A DNA stretch of 64,000 nt from positions 1 to 64,000 of the forward strand of contig JAIOJF010000059.1 of assembly GCA_019911965.1 (NCBI GenBank), given 5' to 3'. Origin of the DNA: Paracoccaceae bacterium. Lineage in GTDB: Bacteria > Pseudomonadota > Alphaproteobacteria > Rhodobacterales > Rhodobacteraceae. A model generated the notes under the pieces. It had not been told where the DNA came from, did not search any database, and saw nothing but the letters and a program-made list of their open reading frames with translations. The translations under genes were made by a program, and so were the position numbers. This document shows, in pieces, positions 27,389 through 35,743 of this stretch. Numbering within the stretch: the stretch's first letter is position 1; every line of letters starts with the position of its first letter.

Positions 27389-27754
27389 TTGGACGAGCTT
27401 TTGAGAGAGTACCTTCCGATCCTCATATTTCTTGCCCTGGCGGTTGCCCTGGGCATCGTGCTGATCGCGGCGGCCCTGCTGATCGCGGTGCGCCACCCGG
27501 ATGCGGAAAAGATCAGCGCCTATGAATGCGGCTTCAACGCGTTCGACGATGCGCGGATGAAATTCGATGTCCGCTTCTACCTCGTGTCGATCCTGTTCAT
27601 CATCTTCGATCTTGAAGTGGCCTTCCTGTTCCCCTGGGCGGCGGCGTTCCAGGATATCTCGATGGTCGGGTTCTGGTCGATGATGGTATTCCTGGGCGTT
27701 CTGACCGTGGGGTTTGCCTATGAATGGAAGAAGGGGGCGCTGGAATGGGCGTGA
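27389..27754 (+). CDS. nuoA: NADH-quinone oxidoreductase subunit A
   Basis: 121 residues beginning at a TTG codon (27389) with GAGGGGG 6 bases upstream. No closer in-frame ATG or GTG fits. Three membrane helices are visible (residues ~8-30, ~65-87, ~95-115). The conserved loop [26 protein letters not shown] carries the cysteine region involved in the active/deactive loop near the quinone site. NuoA is a membrane subunit of complex I. It opens the 14-subunit operon, and its end overlaps nuoB by 10 bases. Confidence 0.95.
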   Translation: MDELLREYLPILIFLALAVALGIVLIAAALLIAVRHPDAEKISAYECGFNAFDDARMKFDVRFYLVSILFIIFDLEVAFLFPWAAAFQDISMVGFWSMMVFLGVLTVGFAYEWKKGALEWA

Positions 27755-28278
27755 GCACCGCAGTGAATACCGCCGGCCCTGACAAGGAAGTCGCCACCTC
27801 CGCGCTGAACCGCGAATTGCAGGACAAGGGATTCCTGCTGACCTCGACCGAGGATATCATCAACTGGGCCCGCACCGGCAGTTTGCACTGGATGACCTTC
27901 GGCCTGGCCTGTTGCGCGGTCGAGATGATGCATGCTTCGATGCCGCGCTACGATCTGGAACGCTACGGCACCGCGCCGCGCGCCAGCCCGCGCCAGTCGG
28001 ACCTGATGATCATCGCCGGTACGCTGACCAACAAGATGGCCCCGGCGCTCCGGAAGGTCTATGACCAGATGCCGGAACCGCGCTACGTGATCTCGATGGG
28101 GTCATGCGCCAATGGCGGCGGGTACTACCATTATTCCTATTCGGTGGTGCGTGGCTGCGACCGGATCGTGCCGGTCGATATCTACGTGCCCGGCTGTCCG
28201 CCGACCGCCGAGGCGCTGATGTACGGCATCCTGCAATTGCACAAGAAAATCCGCCGGACAGGAACGATTGTCCGTTAA
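27745..28278 (+). CDS. nuoB: NADH-quinone oxidoreductase subunit B
   Basis: 177 residues from ATG 27745 ([14 protein letters not shown]), chosen for the AGGGGG upstream. The N2 [4Fe-4S] cysteines are in [12 protein letters not shown] (two Cys), [10 protein letters not shown] and [11 protein letters not shown]. Adjacent cysteines in the CC pair are diagnostic. NuoB carries the terminal cluster that reduces quinone and docks onto NuoD and NuoH. It is full length. Confidence 0.97.
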   Translation: MGVSTAVNTAGPDKEVATSALNRELQDKGFLLTSTEDIINWARTGSLHWMTFGLACCAVEMMHASMPRYDLERYGTAPRASPRQSDLMIIAGTLTNKMAPALRKVYDQMPEPRYVISMGSCANGGGYYHYSYSVVRGCDRIVPVDIYVPGCPPTAEALMYGILQLHKKIRRTGTIVR

Positions 28279-28302
28279 CACCCGGCAAGACAAGGAAACG
28301 CC

Positions 28303-28908
28303 ATGAGCGAAGCTCTGCAAGAACTGGCCGGCCTGATCGAGGGCAAGCAGGCCGATGCGGTCGTGTCCACCGAGATTGCCGTCGGCGAACTGAGCGTTCA
28401 GGTGACGCTGAGCGGGCTGAAGGATTTCATCGACTTCCTGAAGTCGGATCGCTCCTGCCGGTTCTCGACCCTGGTTGACATCACCGCCGTGGATTACCCG
28501 ACGCGCGGTGCGCGGTTCGACGTGGTCTATCACTTCCTCAGCATGTACCAGAACCACCGCATCCGGGTGAAGGTGGCGGTGCGCGAGGACGAGGTTGTGC
28601 CTTCGATCACGGCTGCATTCCCTGCCGCCAACTGGTTCGAGCGTGAAGTCTACGACATGTACGGCATCCTGTTCTCGGGCCATCCCGATCTGCGCCGCCT
28701 GCTGACGGATTACGGCTTTCGCGGCCATCCCCTGCGCAAGGATTTCCCCACCACGGGCTATACCGAGCTTCGCTACGACGAGAAGGAAAAGCGCGTGGTC
28801 TACGAGCCAGTGTCGCTGGTGCAGGAATACCGCCAGTTCGATTTCATGTCACCCTGGGAAGGGGCCGATTACATCCTGCCGGGTGACGAAAAGGAGGCCG
28901 CGAAATGA
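28303..28908 (+). CDS. nuoC: NADH-quinone oxidoreductase subunit C
   Basis: 201 residues. The 30-kDa subunit signature is clear: ERE-type motif in [30 protein letters not shown] (residues ~107-136) and [18 protein letters not shown]. NuoC is a peripheral-arm subunit without a cofactor, binding NuoB and NuoD. It is separate from NuoD, unlike the fused NuoCD of E. coli, as expected for alphaproteobacteria. Its stop overlaps the next small gene by 4 bases. Confidence 0.96.
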   Translation: MSEALQELAGLIEGKQADAVVSTEIAVGELSVQVTLSGLKDFIDFLKSDRSCRFSTLVDITAVDYPTRGARFDVVYHFLSMYQNHRIRVKVAVREDEVVPSITAAFPAANWFEREVYDMYGILFSGHPDLRRLLTDYGFRGHPLRKDFPTTGYTELRYDEKEKRVVYEPVSLVQEYRQFDFMSPWEGADYILPGDEKEAAK

Positions 28909-29102
28909 TGATGAATTTTGGCTCGACGGGCGTGCTGTACCTGCTGGTCATGGCCGCCCTCATGGTCATCCCGTTCTGGCGCATCCTGCCGCGCTACGGC
29001 ATCCCGAACTGGGTGGCGCTGGTGGCGATCATCCCGCTGGGCGCGCTGATCCTGTTATGGGTCGTGGCGTTCAAGGACAAGCTTGACGGAGGCCGGTCGT
29101 GA
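28905..29102 (+). CDS. Small two-helix membrane protein within the nuo operon
   Basis: 65 residues. ATG 28905 overlaps the nuoC stop, and its own stop overlaps the nuoD ATG (TGATG at 29100-29104). Two hydrophobic segments (residues ~8-26 and ~35-55), separated by the arginine-bearing loop [12 protein letters not shown], indicate a membrane hairpin. Tight overlaps on both sides argue that it is translated. It is not one of the 14 core subunits, and I do not recognise a named family. It could be an accessory or assembly factor. Confidence 0.75.
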   Translation: MMMNFGSTGVLYLLVMAALMVIPFWRILPRYGIPNWVALVAIIPLGALILLWVVAFKDKLDGGRS

Positions 29103-30313
29103 TGGACGGCTCGAAACCGGCCGAACTGCGCAGCGGCGAACAGCGCATCCGCAATTTCAACATCAACTTCGGCCCGCAACACCCCGCCGCGCATGGCGTT
29201 TTGCGTGTGGTGCTTGAGCTGGACGGCGAGATCGTCGAACGCGCCGATCCGCATATCGGCCTGTTGCATCGCGGCACCGAAAAGCTGATGGAAAGCCGCA
29301 CCTATCTGCAGAACCTGCCGTATTTCGACCGGCTGGATTACGTCTCGCCGATGAATCAGGAACATGCATGGTGCCTGGCCATCGAACGGCTGACCGGCAC
29401 CGAAGTGCCGCGCCGCGCCAGCCTGATCCGGGTGCTGTTCTCGGAAATCGGCCGCATCCTCAACCACCTTTTGAACGTCACCACGCAGGCGATGGATGTC
29501 GGCGCGCTGACGCCGCCGCTCTGGGGGTTCGAGGAACGCGAAAAGCTGATGATCTTTTACGAGCGGGCCTGCGGTGCCCGCCTGCACGCCAACTACTTCC
29601 GTCCCGGCGGCGTGCATCAGGACCTGCCGCCCGAACTGCTGGATGATATCATGCAGTGGACGATGGAATTCCCGGAAATGCTGGACGATATCGACGCATT
29701 GCTGACGGAAAACCGGATTTTCAAGCAGCGCAACGTGGATATCTGTATCGTCTCCGAACAGGAGGCGCTGGACTGGGGCTTTTCCGGCGTGATGGTGCGC
29801 GGCTCGGGCCTGGCCTGGGATCTGCGCCGCGCCCAGCCTTACGAATGCTATGACGAGTTCGATTTCAAGATTCCGGTCGGCAAGAACGGCGATTGCTACG
29901 ATCGCTATCTGGTGCGCATGGCCGAGATGCGGGAATCGGTGAAGATCATGCAGCAGGCCATCAAGAAGCTGGAAGAAGCCACCGGCGACGTGCTGACGCG
30001 CGGCAAGCTGACCCCGCCAAAGCGCGCCGACATGAAAACCTCGATGGAAGCGCTGATCCACCACTTCAAGCTTTACACCGAAGGGTTCCACGTTCCCGCC
30101 GGCGAGGTCTACGCCGCGGTCGAGGCCCCGAAGGGCGAGTTTGGCGTCTATCTGGTGGCCGATGGCACGAACCGGCCCTACAAGGCCAAGATCCGCGCGC
30201 CGGGTTATCCGCATCTGCAGGCGCTGGATCACCTGTCGCGCGGCCACCAGCTTGCCGATGTGGCCGCGATCATCGGCTCGCTCGATGTCGTGTTCGGCGA
30301 GGTGGACCGCTGA
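29102..30313 (+). CDS. nuoD: NADH-quinone oxidoreductase subunit D
   Basis: 403 residues from ATG 29102; a GTG one codon upstream is open. The 49-kDa subunit signature [22 protein letters not shown] (residues ~17-38) and [18 protein letters not shown] (~44) are present, along with [25 protein letters not shown] (~117) forming the quinone chamber. The end [10 protein letters not shown] is the conserved terminus. It forms the quinone pocket with NuoB. Confidence 0.97.
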   Translation: MDGSKPAELRSGEQRIRNFNINFGPQHPAAHGVLRVVLELDGEIVERADPHIGLLHRGTEKLMESRTYLQNLPYFDRLDYVSPMNQEHAWCLAIERLTGTEVPRRASLIRVLFSEIGRILNHLLNVTTQAMDVGALTPPLWGFEEREKLMIFYERACGARLHANYFRPGGVHQDLPPELLDDIMQWTMEFPEMLDDIDALLTENRIFKQRNVDICIVSEQEALDWGFSGVMVRGSGLAWDLRRAQPYECYDEFDFKIPVGKNGDCYDRYLVRMAEMRESVKIMQQAIKKLEEATGDVLTRGKLTPPKRADMKTSMEALIHHFKLYTEGFHVPAGEVYAAVEAPKGEFGVYLVADGTNRPYKAKIRAPGYPHLQALDHLSRGHQLADVAAIIGSLDVVFGEVDR

Positions 30314-30434
30314 TGCCGCGCAAGCCCCGATTGCCGGCTTGGCCAGTTTTGATGCCGGCCGCATTACCCAACCGTTCGACGCGCGGCATGGCACCTGGCC
30401 ATGCGCCCGCGCTGTAAATGGAGAATAACCGCTG
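30314..30434 (+). other. nuoD-nuoE spacer
   Basis: 121 bases, unusually long for this operon. A 34-codon frame from ATG 30313 ([20 protein letters not shown]...) ends at 30417. I see no family match and treat it as unsupported, but another frame also lacks stops here, so the stretch may be a decayed or very short accessory gene. Confidence 0.35.
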
Positions 30435-31499
30435 ATGTTGCGCCGCCTTCATGCCGACCAACCCGAAAGTTTCGCCTTCACCCCGGCCAATGCCGCCTGG
30501 GCCGAGACGCAGATCGCCAAATATCCCGAAGGCCGCCAGGCCAGCGCCATCATTCCGCTGTTGTGGCGGGCGCAGGAACAGGAAGGCTGGCTGACCCGCA
30601 AGGCGATCGAAACTGTCGCCGACATGCTGGGCATGGCCTATATCCGCGCACTTGAGGTGGCCACCTTCTACTTCATGTTCCAGTTGCAGCCCGTTGGTTC
30701 GGTGGCGCATGTGCAGGTCTGCGGCACCACGTCCTGCATGATCATGGGCGCGGAAGGGCTGGTGAAGCTCTGCAAGAACAAGATCGCGGCGCATGCGCAT
30801 GAATTGTCCGCCGACGGGCGGTTTTCCTGGGAAGAGGTCGAATGCCTCGGCGCCTGCACCAATGCGCCGATGGTGCAGATCGGCAAGGATTATTACGAGG
30901 ACCTGACCGAAGAACGCTTCAGCGAAATCCTCGATGCCTTCGCGGCGGGCGAGGTTCCGGTGCCCGGCCCGCAGAACGGGCGCTACGCGGCTGAACCGAA
31001 GGGCGGGCTGACATCCCTTAAGGATTCAGCAAGTGATCGTGCGCAATATAACGCATCGGTGGCGCTGGCGGTCGAGCTTGGCGATACCATAGCCCGGATC
31101 AAGGGCGACGAAGCGCCTGCGGCAAAGCCGAAGGCACCGGCCAGGCCAGCGGCAAAGCCCGCGGCGAAACCTGCCCCGGCGGCGGCACCTGCGGCGGCAA
31201 GCGGCGAGGGTGTGAAGCCGAAGATGCTCAAGGCCCCCGGAAAGGGCGGCGCGGATGATCTGAAGGCGATCAAGGGCATCGGCCCGGGGCTGGAGGCGTT
31301 GTTGAACGAGATGGGGGTTTTCCATTTCGCGCAGATCGCGGGCTGGACCGGCGATGAAATCGCCTGGGTCGATCAGAACCTCTTGCGGTTCAAGGGTCGC
31401 GCCAGCCGCGACAACTGGGTGGACCAGGCGAAAGTGCTTGCTGAGGGTGGCGAGACAGAATTCTCGAACAGGGTGGCGAAGGGCGACGTATACGACTGA
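30435..31499 (+). CDS. nuoE: NADH-quinone oxidoreductase subunit E with C-terminal H3TH-like tail
   Basis: 354 residues, much longer than the usual ~160-240. The N-terminal ~190 residues are a normal 24-kDa subunit, with the [2Fe-2S] N1a ligands in CGTTSCM (two Cys) and [11 protein letters not shown] (two Cys). A linker rich in Ala, Pro and Lys (~215-258) leads to a compact domain at ~274-338, beginning [20 protein letters not shown]. That domain carries a helix-hairpin-helix GIGPGLE and ends with [13 protein letters not shown]. It matches the predicted 5' nuclease-like H3TH class by pattern. The same domain ends two downstream genes. Confidence 0.95.
   Translation: MLRRLHADQPESFAFTPANAAWAETQIAKYPEGRQASAIIPLLWRAQEQEGWLTRKAIETVADMLGMAYIRALEVATFYFMFQLQPVGSVAHVQVCGTTSCMIMGAEGLVKLCKNKIAAHAHELSADGRFSWEEVECLGACTNAPMVQIGKDYYEDLTEERFSEILDAFAAGEVPVPGPQNGRYAAEPKGGLTSLKDSASDRAQYNASVALAVELGDTIARIKGDEAPAAKPKAPARPAAKPAAKPAPAAAPAAASGEGVKPKMLKAPGKGGADDLKAIKGIGPGLEALLNEMGVFHFAQIAGWTGDEIAWVDQNLLRFKGRASRDNWVDQAKVLAEGGETEFSNRVAKGDVYD
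31254..31448 (+). repeat. H3TH-like tail domain, copy 1 (in nuoE)
   Basis: Codes for ~65 residues of NuoE (274-338). By hand alignment about 50 of 65 residues match copy 3 at 33326-33520, including [27 protein letters not shown] and RDNWV. Copy 2 (32633-32836) is more diverged. Confidence 0.85.
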
Positions 31500-31525
31500 C
31501 CTTGACCACGGATTGAGAGGATAGA

Positions 31526-32836
31526 ATGGCGAAACCGAAAAAACAGGGCAGCGGCACATGCGGCACGATCAGTTGGCTGATCGGCGCGATGGCCGGGGCG
31601 TATCTGATCTATGTGATGCTGATCGACCTGAAGCAGGACCTGCTGATTTCGGTGATTGCCGGTATCGGTGCAATGATCGTGGTCGGTTTCGTGCTGGGCC
31701 TGATCCTGTGCTCGCGCAACCGCAACCGCGTGCGCGACCGCCTGGAAGAGGCCGCACCGGTTGCCGCCGCCGCCGCCGCTGCTGACAGTGAATTGTTCGC
31801 AGGTCAGGCCCCGGCAGGCCCGGCACGTCCGGCGCGGATCGTCCCGGCGGCAAGAGGGGCCGAAACGCTTGGAAAGCCTGATGTCGACAAGGTGGATCGC
31901 CAGCTTGACGAACGGCTGGGCCAGGCGGACGCCTCCGACGACAGCGCAGAAGATACCGCGGCGGATTTCAGCGACGAATATGACGATTACGAGGAAGAAC
32001 CGGCCAATACCGTCGCCGCCGATGCGGTGGACGATGCCGAACCGCTGCAGCTGACCGAAACGGTCTCTGAAGACGATGAGGGCGGCGATATCGAGGAACA
32101 GGTCCGCAATGCGGTGGAAGCGCTGGCCACGGGCCTTGCGCGCCCGGCAACGGGGCCGCAAGACGATGCCCCGGAGGCCGGGGATGATAGCCCGGCGGAT
32201 GACGCGGATGATGACAGGAACGAGCCGCAAGCTTCTGAAACGGAACCGGAAATAGAGGTGCAGGCTGAAGAAGCCAATACCGCGAAATCGGACAAGGCCG
32301 CCGCCGTGGCCGCCGCGATCCGCGCCATCGCCTCGGAAGTGCGTGACGAGGACGATGATGGCGACGATGCGCCAGCCGTTGTCGACGCGGGATTGGATGA
32401 CGACAATGTTGACGATTCTCCGGCGGAAATGGACGCGGGCGATGTTGACGGCCCGCAAGCCGCTGACGAGGTGGCGGATGAGCCTGAGGCTGCACCGGTA
32501 GTTGCCGAGACTGCGCCCGAACCTGAAGCCGCGCCCGAACCGGCACCCGAACCGGCCAAGCCTTCTGCGCCAGAGGCAGCGATCAAACCTCTGAAGCCGA
32601 CCGGGCTGGACCAGCCCGAAGGCGGTGAAGGCGACGACCTGACCGCGATCGACGGGATCGGCGAGGTCCAGGCAGCAGCGCTGCACGAGGCCGGCATTTT
32701 CCATTTCGCCCAGATCGTTTCGATGAACCGCCGCGAACTGGCCTGGCTGGATGAAAACATTCCCGGAGAAGACGGGCAGAACGCCTCGGATTCCTGGCGC
32801 AGACAAGCCATCGCCATCGGCAGAAAGGCAGACTGA
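31526..32836 (+). CDS. Membrane-anchored acidic protein with C-terminal H3TH-like domain
   Basis: 436 residues from ATG 31526 (SD GAGAGGAT). Residues 1-70 hold two membrane helices after a short motif GSGTCGTISWLIG; the helices end in LILCSRNRNR. Residues ~75-365 are an extremely acidic, Ala/Pro-rich, probably disordered linker (many D/E runs such as EDDDGDDA). Residues 370-436, starting DDLTAIDGIGEVQAAAL, are a helix-hairpin-helix domain like the NuoE tail. It is a paralogue of the next gene. I do not recognise a known function; it could tether something to complex I or to nucleic acid. Confidence 0.8.
   Translation: MAKPKKQGSGTCGTISWLIGAMAGAYLIYVMLIDLKQDLLISVIAGIGAMIVVGFVLGLILCSRNRNRVRDRLEEAAPVAAAAAAADSELFAGQAPAGPARPARIVPAARGAETLGKPDVDKVDRQLDERLGQADASDDSAEDTAADFSDEYDDYEEEPANTVAADAVDDAEPLQLTETVSEDDEGGDIEEQVRNAVEALATGLARPATGPQDDAPEAGDDSPADDADDDRNEPQASETEPEIEVQAEEANTAKSDKAAAVAAAIRAIASEVRDEDDDGDDAPAVVDAGLDDDNVDDSPAEMDAGDVDGPQAADEVADEPEAAPVVAETAPEPEAAPEPAPEPAKPSAPEAAIKPLKPTGLDQPEGGEGDDLTAIDGIGEVQAAALHEAGIFHFAQIVSMNRRELAWLDENIPGEDGQNASDSWRRQAIAIGRKAD
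32633..32836 (+). repeat. H3TH-like tail domain, copy 2 (diverged)
   Basis: Codes for residues 370-436 of the 436-residue protein. It shares DDL-AI-GIG, HFAQI, ELAWLDEN and a terminal SWRRQA with copies 1 and 3, but has lost the NLLRFKGRA block (reads NIPGEDGQN). Confidence 0.75.
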
Positions 32837-32905
32837 CCGCACGCATACCTTTAGACCAAGTTTCGCCGCCCCGTAATCTTATCCCTTCAGAAGGAGGATC
32901 GAAAG

Positions 32906-33535
32906 ATGAACGACCAGAATGGAAATACCTGCCGCAATTTAAGCTGGCTAGCCGGACTCCTCGCTGGTGTCCTGGTTTTTCTTTATGCGTGGCGCGCGCA
33001 GGAATCGGGGATGCTGTGGGCGCTGTTCATCGGGCTGATCGTGTTCATCGTGGTGGGCTGGCTGCTGATCCGGTTCTTGTGTGAAGCAGGCGGAACCAAA
33101 GCCGCCCCGACGCCGGCACCGGCCCCCAAACCGGCGGCAGCGCCTGCGCCCAAAGCGGCAGCACCGGCCGCCAAACCAGCCCCGGCCCCTGCGGCAGCCA
33201 AGCCCGAAGCGGCACCGGCCAAGCCGGCACCGGCTCCCGCAGCCGAAAAACCGGCCCCGGCAGCGGCGGACGCTTCGGATGCCGCACAACCGTCGGCCCT
33301 GTCGGCTGCGCGTGGTGGCAAGGCGGATGATCTGAAACAGATCAAGGGAATCGGCCCCGGCCTTGAGAAGGCGCTGAACGAGATGGGCATCTACCATTTC
33401 GACCAGATCGCCGCCTGGAGCGCCGCCGAAATCGCCTGGGTTGACGACAATCTGCTGCGGTTCAAGGGCCGGGCCACCCGCGACAATTGGGTGGCACAGG
33501 CCAAGGATCTTGCCGCCGGCAGCAAACAGCATTGA
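32906..33535 (+). CDS. Two-helix membrane protein with Ala/Pro/Lys linker and H3TH-like tail
   Basis: 209 residues from ATG 32906 with a strong SD (AAGGAGG, 32891-32897). Two membrane helices (~12-30 and ~37-60) follow the motif GNTCRNLSWLAG, matching the GxTCxxxSWLxG start of the 436-residue neighbour. Residues ~63-135 are a repetitive KPAPAPAA-type linker. Residues 141-205 form the helix-hairpin-helix domain ([20 protein letters not shown]), nearly the same as the NuoE tail. Predicted topology puts the tail on whichever side the linker exits, most simply the cytoplasm. Function unknown. Confidence 0.82.
   Translation: MNDQNGNTCRNLSWLAGLLAGVLVFLYAWRAQESGMLWALFIGLIVFIVVGWLLIRFLCEAGGTKAAPTPAPAPKPAAAPAPKAAAPAAKPAPAPAAAKPEAAPAKPAPAPAAEKPAPAAADASDAAQPSALSAARGGKADDLKQIKGIGPGLEKALNEMGIYHFDQIAAWSAAEIAWVDDNLLRFKGRATRDNWVAQAKDLAAGSKQH
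33326..33520 (+). repeat. H3TH-like tail domain, copy 3
   Basis: Codes for residues 141-205 of the 209-residue protein; about 77% identical in protein to the NuoE tail (copy 1, 31254-31448), counted by hand. Confidence 0.85.
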
Positions 33536-33548
33536 GGTAAGTCAAGGA

Positions 33549-33776
33549 ATGAAGGCCCCGGCAGGTTATAGCAGCAGGACAGGTCAGATCAGGATCGCGG
33601 CCATCGTGATCTTCCTGACCTTTCCGCTGTGGCTGGGGTTTTCCTGGCTCGGTGGCCGGTTGGGATGGGAAGTGCGATATGTCTTCCTGGCCGATCTTGC
33701 GGCTTTGGCGGCGCTGTTCTGGGCGCTGGTGGTTTTGTATCAGGCCTGGCGCAAGGGCCAGCGGGACGAGGGATAA
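33549..33776 (+). CDS. Small membrane protein resembling DUF5337
   Basis: 75 residues from ATG 33549. A short basic N-terminus (MKAPAGYSSRTGQIRIA) is followed by two membrane helices (~15-32 and ~44-63) and a charged end WRKGQRDEG. Size, topology and position just before nuoF fit the DUF5337 family that I associate with Rhodobacterales nuo operons. The frame is open upstream to 33441, but that would overlap the previous gene. It starts 13 bases after the H3TH protein and ends 3 bases before nuoF, so it is in the operon. Role unknown. Confidence 0.75.
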   Translation: MKAPAGYSSRTGQIRIAAIVIFLTFPLWLGFSWLGGRLGWEVRYVFLADLAALAALFWALVVLYQAWRKGQRDEG

Positions 33777-33779
33777 GCG

Positions 33780-35075
33780 ATGCTGAAGGATCAGGACAGG
33801 ATCTTTACCAATATCTACGGGATGCATGATCGCAGCCTTGCCGGTGCGCGTGCGCGTGGCCATTGGGATGGCACCGACAAGCTGATCAAGAAGGGCCGCG
33901 ACTGGATTGTTGAACAAGTCAAGGCCTCGGGCTTGCGCGGGCGCGGCGGTGCGGGCTTTCCGACCGGCCTGAAATGGTCGTTCATGCCGAAGGAAAGCGA
34001 TGGTCGCCCGTCCTATCTGGTGATCAATGCCGACGAATCAGAGCCGGGCACCTGCAAGGACCGCGAGATCATGCGCAATGATCCCCATACCCTGATCGAA
34101 GGCGCTTTGATCGCCGCCTTCGGCATGGGGGCGCATGCGGCCTATATCTATATCCGCGGCGAATTCATCCGCGAGCGCGAGGTGCTGCAGGGCGCGATCG
34201 ACGAATGCTACGATGCCGGTCTTCTGGGCAAGAACGCCGCCAAATCCGGCTGGGATTTCGACCTCTACCTGCATCATGGCGCTGGTGCCTATATCTGCGG
34301 CGAGGAAACCGCATTGCTGGAAAGCCTTGAGGGCAAGAAGGGAATGCCGCGCATGAAGCCGCCATTTCCCGCCGGTGCCGGGCTTTATGGCTGCCCGACC
34401 ACCGTCAACAACGTGGAATCCATCGCCGTTGCACCGACGATCCTCAGGCGCGGCGCGGACTGGTTCGCCTCGTTCGGGCGGCAGAACAACGCCGGCACCA
34501 AGCTGTTCGCCATTTCCGGCCACGTCAACAATCCCTGCGTGGTGGAAGAGGCGATGTCGATCCCCTTCGAGGAGCTGATCGAAACCCATTGCGGCGGCAT
34601 TCGCGGCGGCTGGGACAATCTGAAAGCGGTGATCCCCGGCGGATCATCCGTGCCGTTGCTGCCGGGGGCGCTGGCGCGCGAGGCGATCATGGATTTCGAC
34701 TGGCTGCGCGACAACCGCTCGGGCCTTGGCACGGCGGCGGTGATCGTGATGGACCAGTCTACCGATATCATCAAGGCGATCTGGCGGTTGAGCGCGTTTT
34801 ACAAGCACGAAAGCTGCGGGCAATGCACGCCGTGCCGTGAAGGCACCGGCTGGATGATGCGGGTGATGGACCGTCTGGTGCGCGGCGAGGCCGAGATCGA
34901 GGAAATCGACATGCTGCTGGACGTGACCAAGCAGGTGGAAGGCCACACGATCTGCGCGCTTGGGGATGCGGCGGCCTGGCCGATCCAGGGTCTGGTGCGG
35001 CATTTCCGCGACGAGATCGAGGATCGCATCAAGGCGCAGAAATCGGGCCGTATCAGCGCGGTAGCGGCAGAATAG
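33780..35075 (+). CDS. nuoF: NADH-quinone oxidoreductase subunit F
   Basis: 431 residues. The NADH/FMN-binding glycine-rich stretch [19 protein letters not shown] (residues ~57-75) and [17 protein letters not shown] (~83) are present, and the N3 [4Fe-4S] ligands lie in [15 protein letters not shown] (three Cys) and [14 protein letters not shown]. NuoF takes hydride from NADH and feeds the iron-sulfur chain with NuoE and NuoG. Full length. Confidence 0.98.
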   Translation: MLKDQDRIFTNIYGMHDRSLAGARARGHWDGTDKLIKKGRDWIVEQVKASGLRGRGGAGFPTGLKWSFMPKESDGRPSYLVINADESEPGTCKDREIMRNDPHTLIEGALIAAFGMGAHAAYIYIRGEFIREREVLQGAIDECYDAGLLGKNAAKSGWDFDLYLHHGAGAYICGEETALLESLEGKKGMPRMKPPFPAGAGLYGCPTTVNNVESIAVAPTILRRGADWFASFGRQNNAGTKLFAISGHVNNPCVVEEAMSIPFEELIETHCGGIRGGWDNLKAVIPGGSSVPLLPGALAREAIMDFDWLRDNRSGLGTAAVIVMDQSTDIIKAIWRLSAFYKHESCGQCTPCREGTGWMMRVMDRLVRGEAEIEEIDMLLDVTKQVEGHTICALGDAAAWPIQGLVRHFRDEIEDRIKAQKSGRISAVAAE

Positions 35076-35317
35076 GCGAAGGCGAGGGGACGGGGCAGGC
35101 CATGAAGACGTGCAGCACATATCGCCGCGACGCCGCGCAGATTGCGCGTGCGGAGCGTCTTGCTGCCCTGTCAAACGCCCTCAATTCATTGAAAAATGCC
35201 GTCAGCCAGGCGCTGACCGGGGCCGGTTATTGCATAACAAGGCCGCTGGCTTTCATTTTCCACGGGACAAAAGCGCGAGTCATCGCGCCGCAACCCCGTG
35301 CTGAAAGGAAAGCCCCC
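35076..35317. other. nuoF to DUF5333-like gene spacer
   Basis: 242 bases. A frame beginning at ATG 35102 joins the next gene and would add 72 residues ahead of its signal peptide; I reject that as the start. A small dyad GTCAGC (35201-35206) / GCTGAC (35212-35217) is present. No separate gene is supported. Confidence 0.5.
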
Positions 35318-35740
35318 ATGAAACTCCGTACCGGAAAATCCGTCTTGACGCTGATCACCGCCGCCTCGCTGGCGGCCTCCTCGGCGATGGCGCAATCGGC
35401 CACGCGGCTGGAAGATGACGCGGAAACCTGGGAGCGGCTGTTCATCACCGCCGCCGCCAATGAAATACGCGAGAATTGCGACACTATCGAGGCGCGCAAG
35501 GTCGCGGCCACGTTCTATGTCCTGGGAATCGTGCGGCACGCGAAATCGCTGGGCTTCACCATGGAACAGATCGACGCCTTCCGCTTCGATGAGAAAAACC
35601 AGGACCGGCTGCGCCAGCGCACCTATGCCTGGCTGGACGAGAACGGTGTCGACCGCTCCGCACGAACCGGGTATTGCGCCCTGGGCGATGCGGAGATCGC
35701 AAAGAACAGCCCAATCGGCAAGCTATTGAAACGCGGGTAG
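35318..35740 (+). CDS. Secreted DUF5333-like protein
   Basis: 140 residues from ATG 35318 (SD AAAGGAA). The start gives a good signal peptide (MKLRTGKSVLTLITAASLAA, cleavage after AMA). The mature part has ITAAANEIRENCDTIEARKV and a late YCALGDAEIAKNSPIGKLLK, a two-cysteine pattern (Cys near residues 51 and 123) that I recall from DUF5333, a family found in nuo operons of this order. It probably acts in the periplasm. It ends 3 bases before nuoG. Function is unknown; a maturation role for complex I is only suggested by position. Confidence 0.75.
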   Translation: MKLRTGKSVLTLITAASLAASSAMAQSATRLEDDAETWERLFITAAANEIRENCDTIEARKVAATFYVLGIVRHAKSLGFTMEQIDAFRFDEKNQDRLRQRTYAWLDENGVDRSARTGYCALGDAEIAKNSPIGKLLKRG

Positions 35741-35743
35741 ATC

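Noticed and set aside
28883-29086. Alternative small frame over the 65-residue membrane gene
   Set aside because: Lacks hydrophobic segments; the overlapping 28905 frame has two clear helices and couples to nuoC and nuoD.
31100-33300. Compositional tract suggesting a mobile element around the H3TH genes
   Set aside because: Bias comes from Ala/Pro/Asp/Glu linkers; no transposase, integrase, terminal repeat or target duplication is visible.
35102-35317. N-terminal extension of the DUF5333-like protein
   Set aside because: Would place 72 basic residues before an excellent signal peptide and has no ribosome binding site of its own near 35102.
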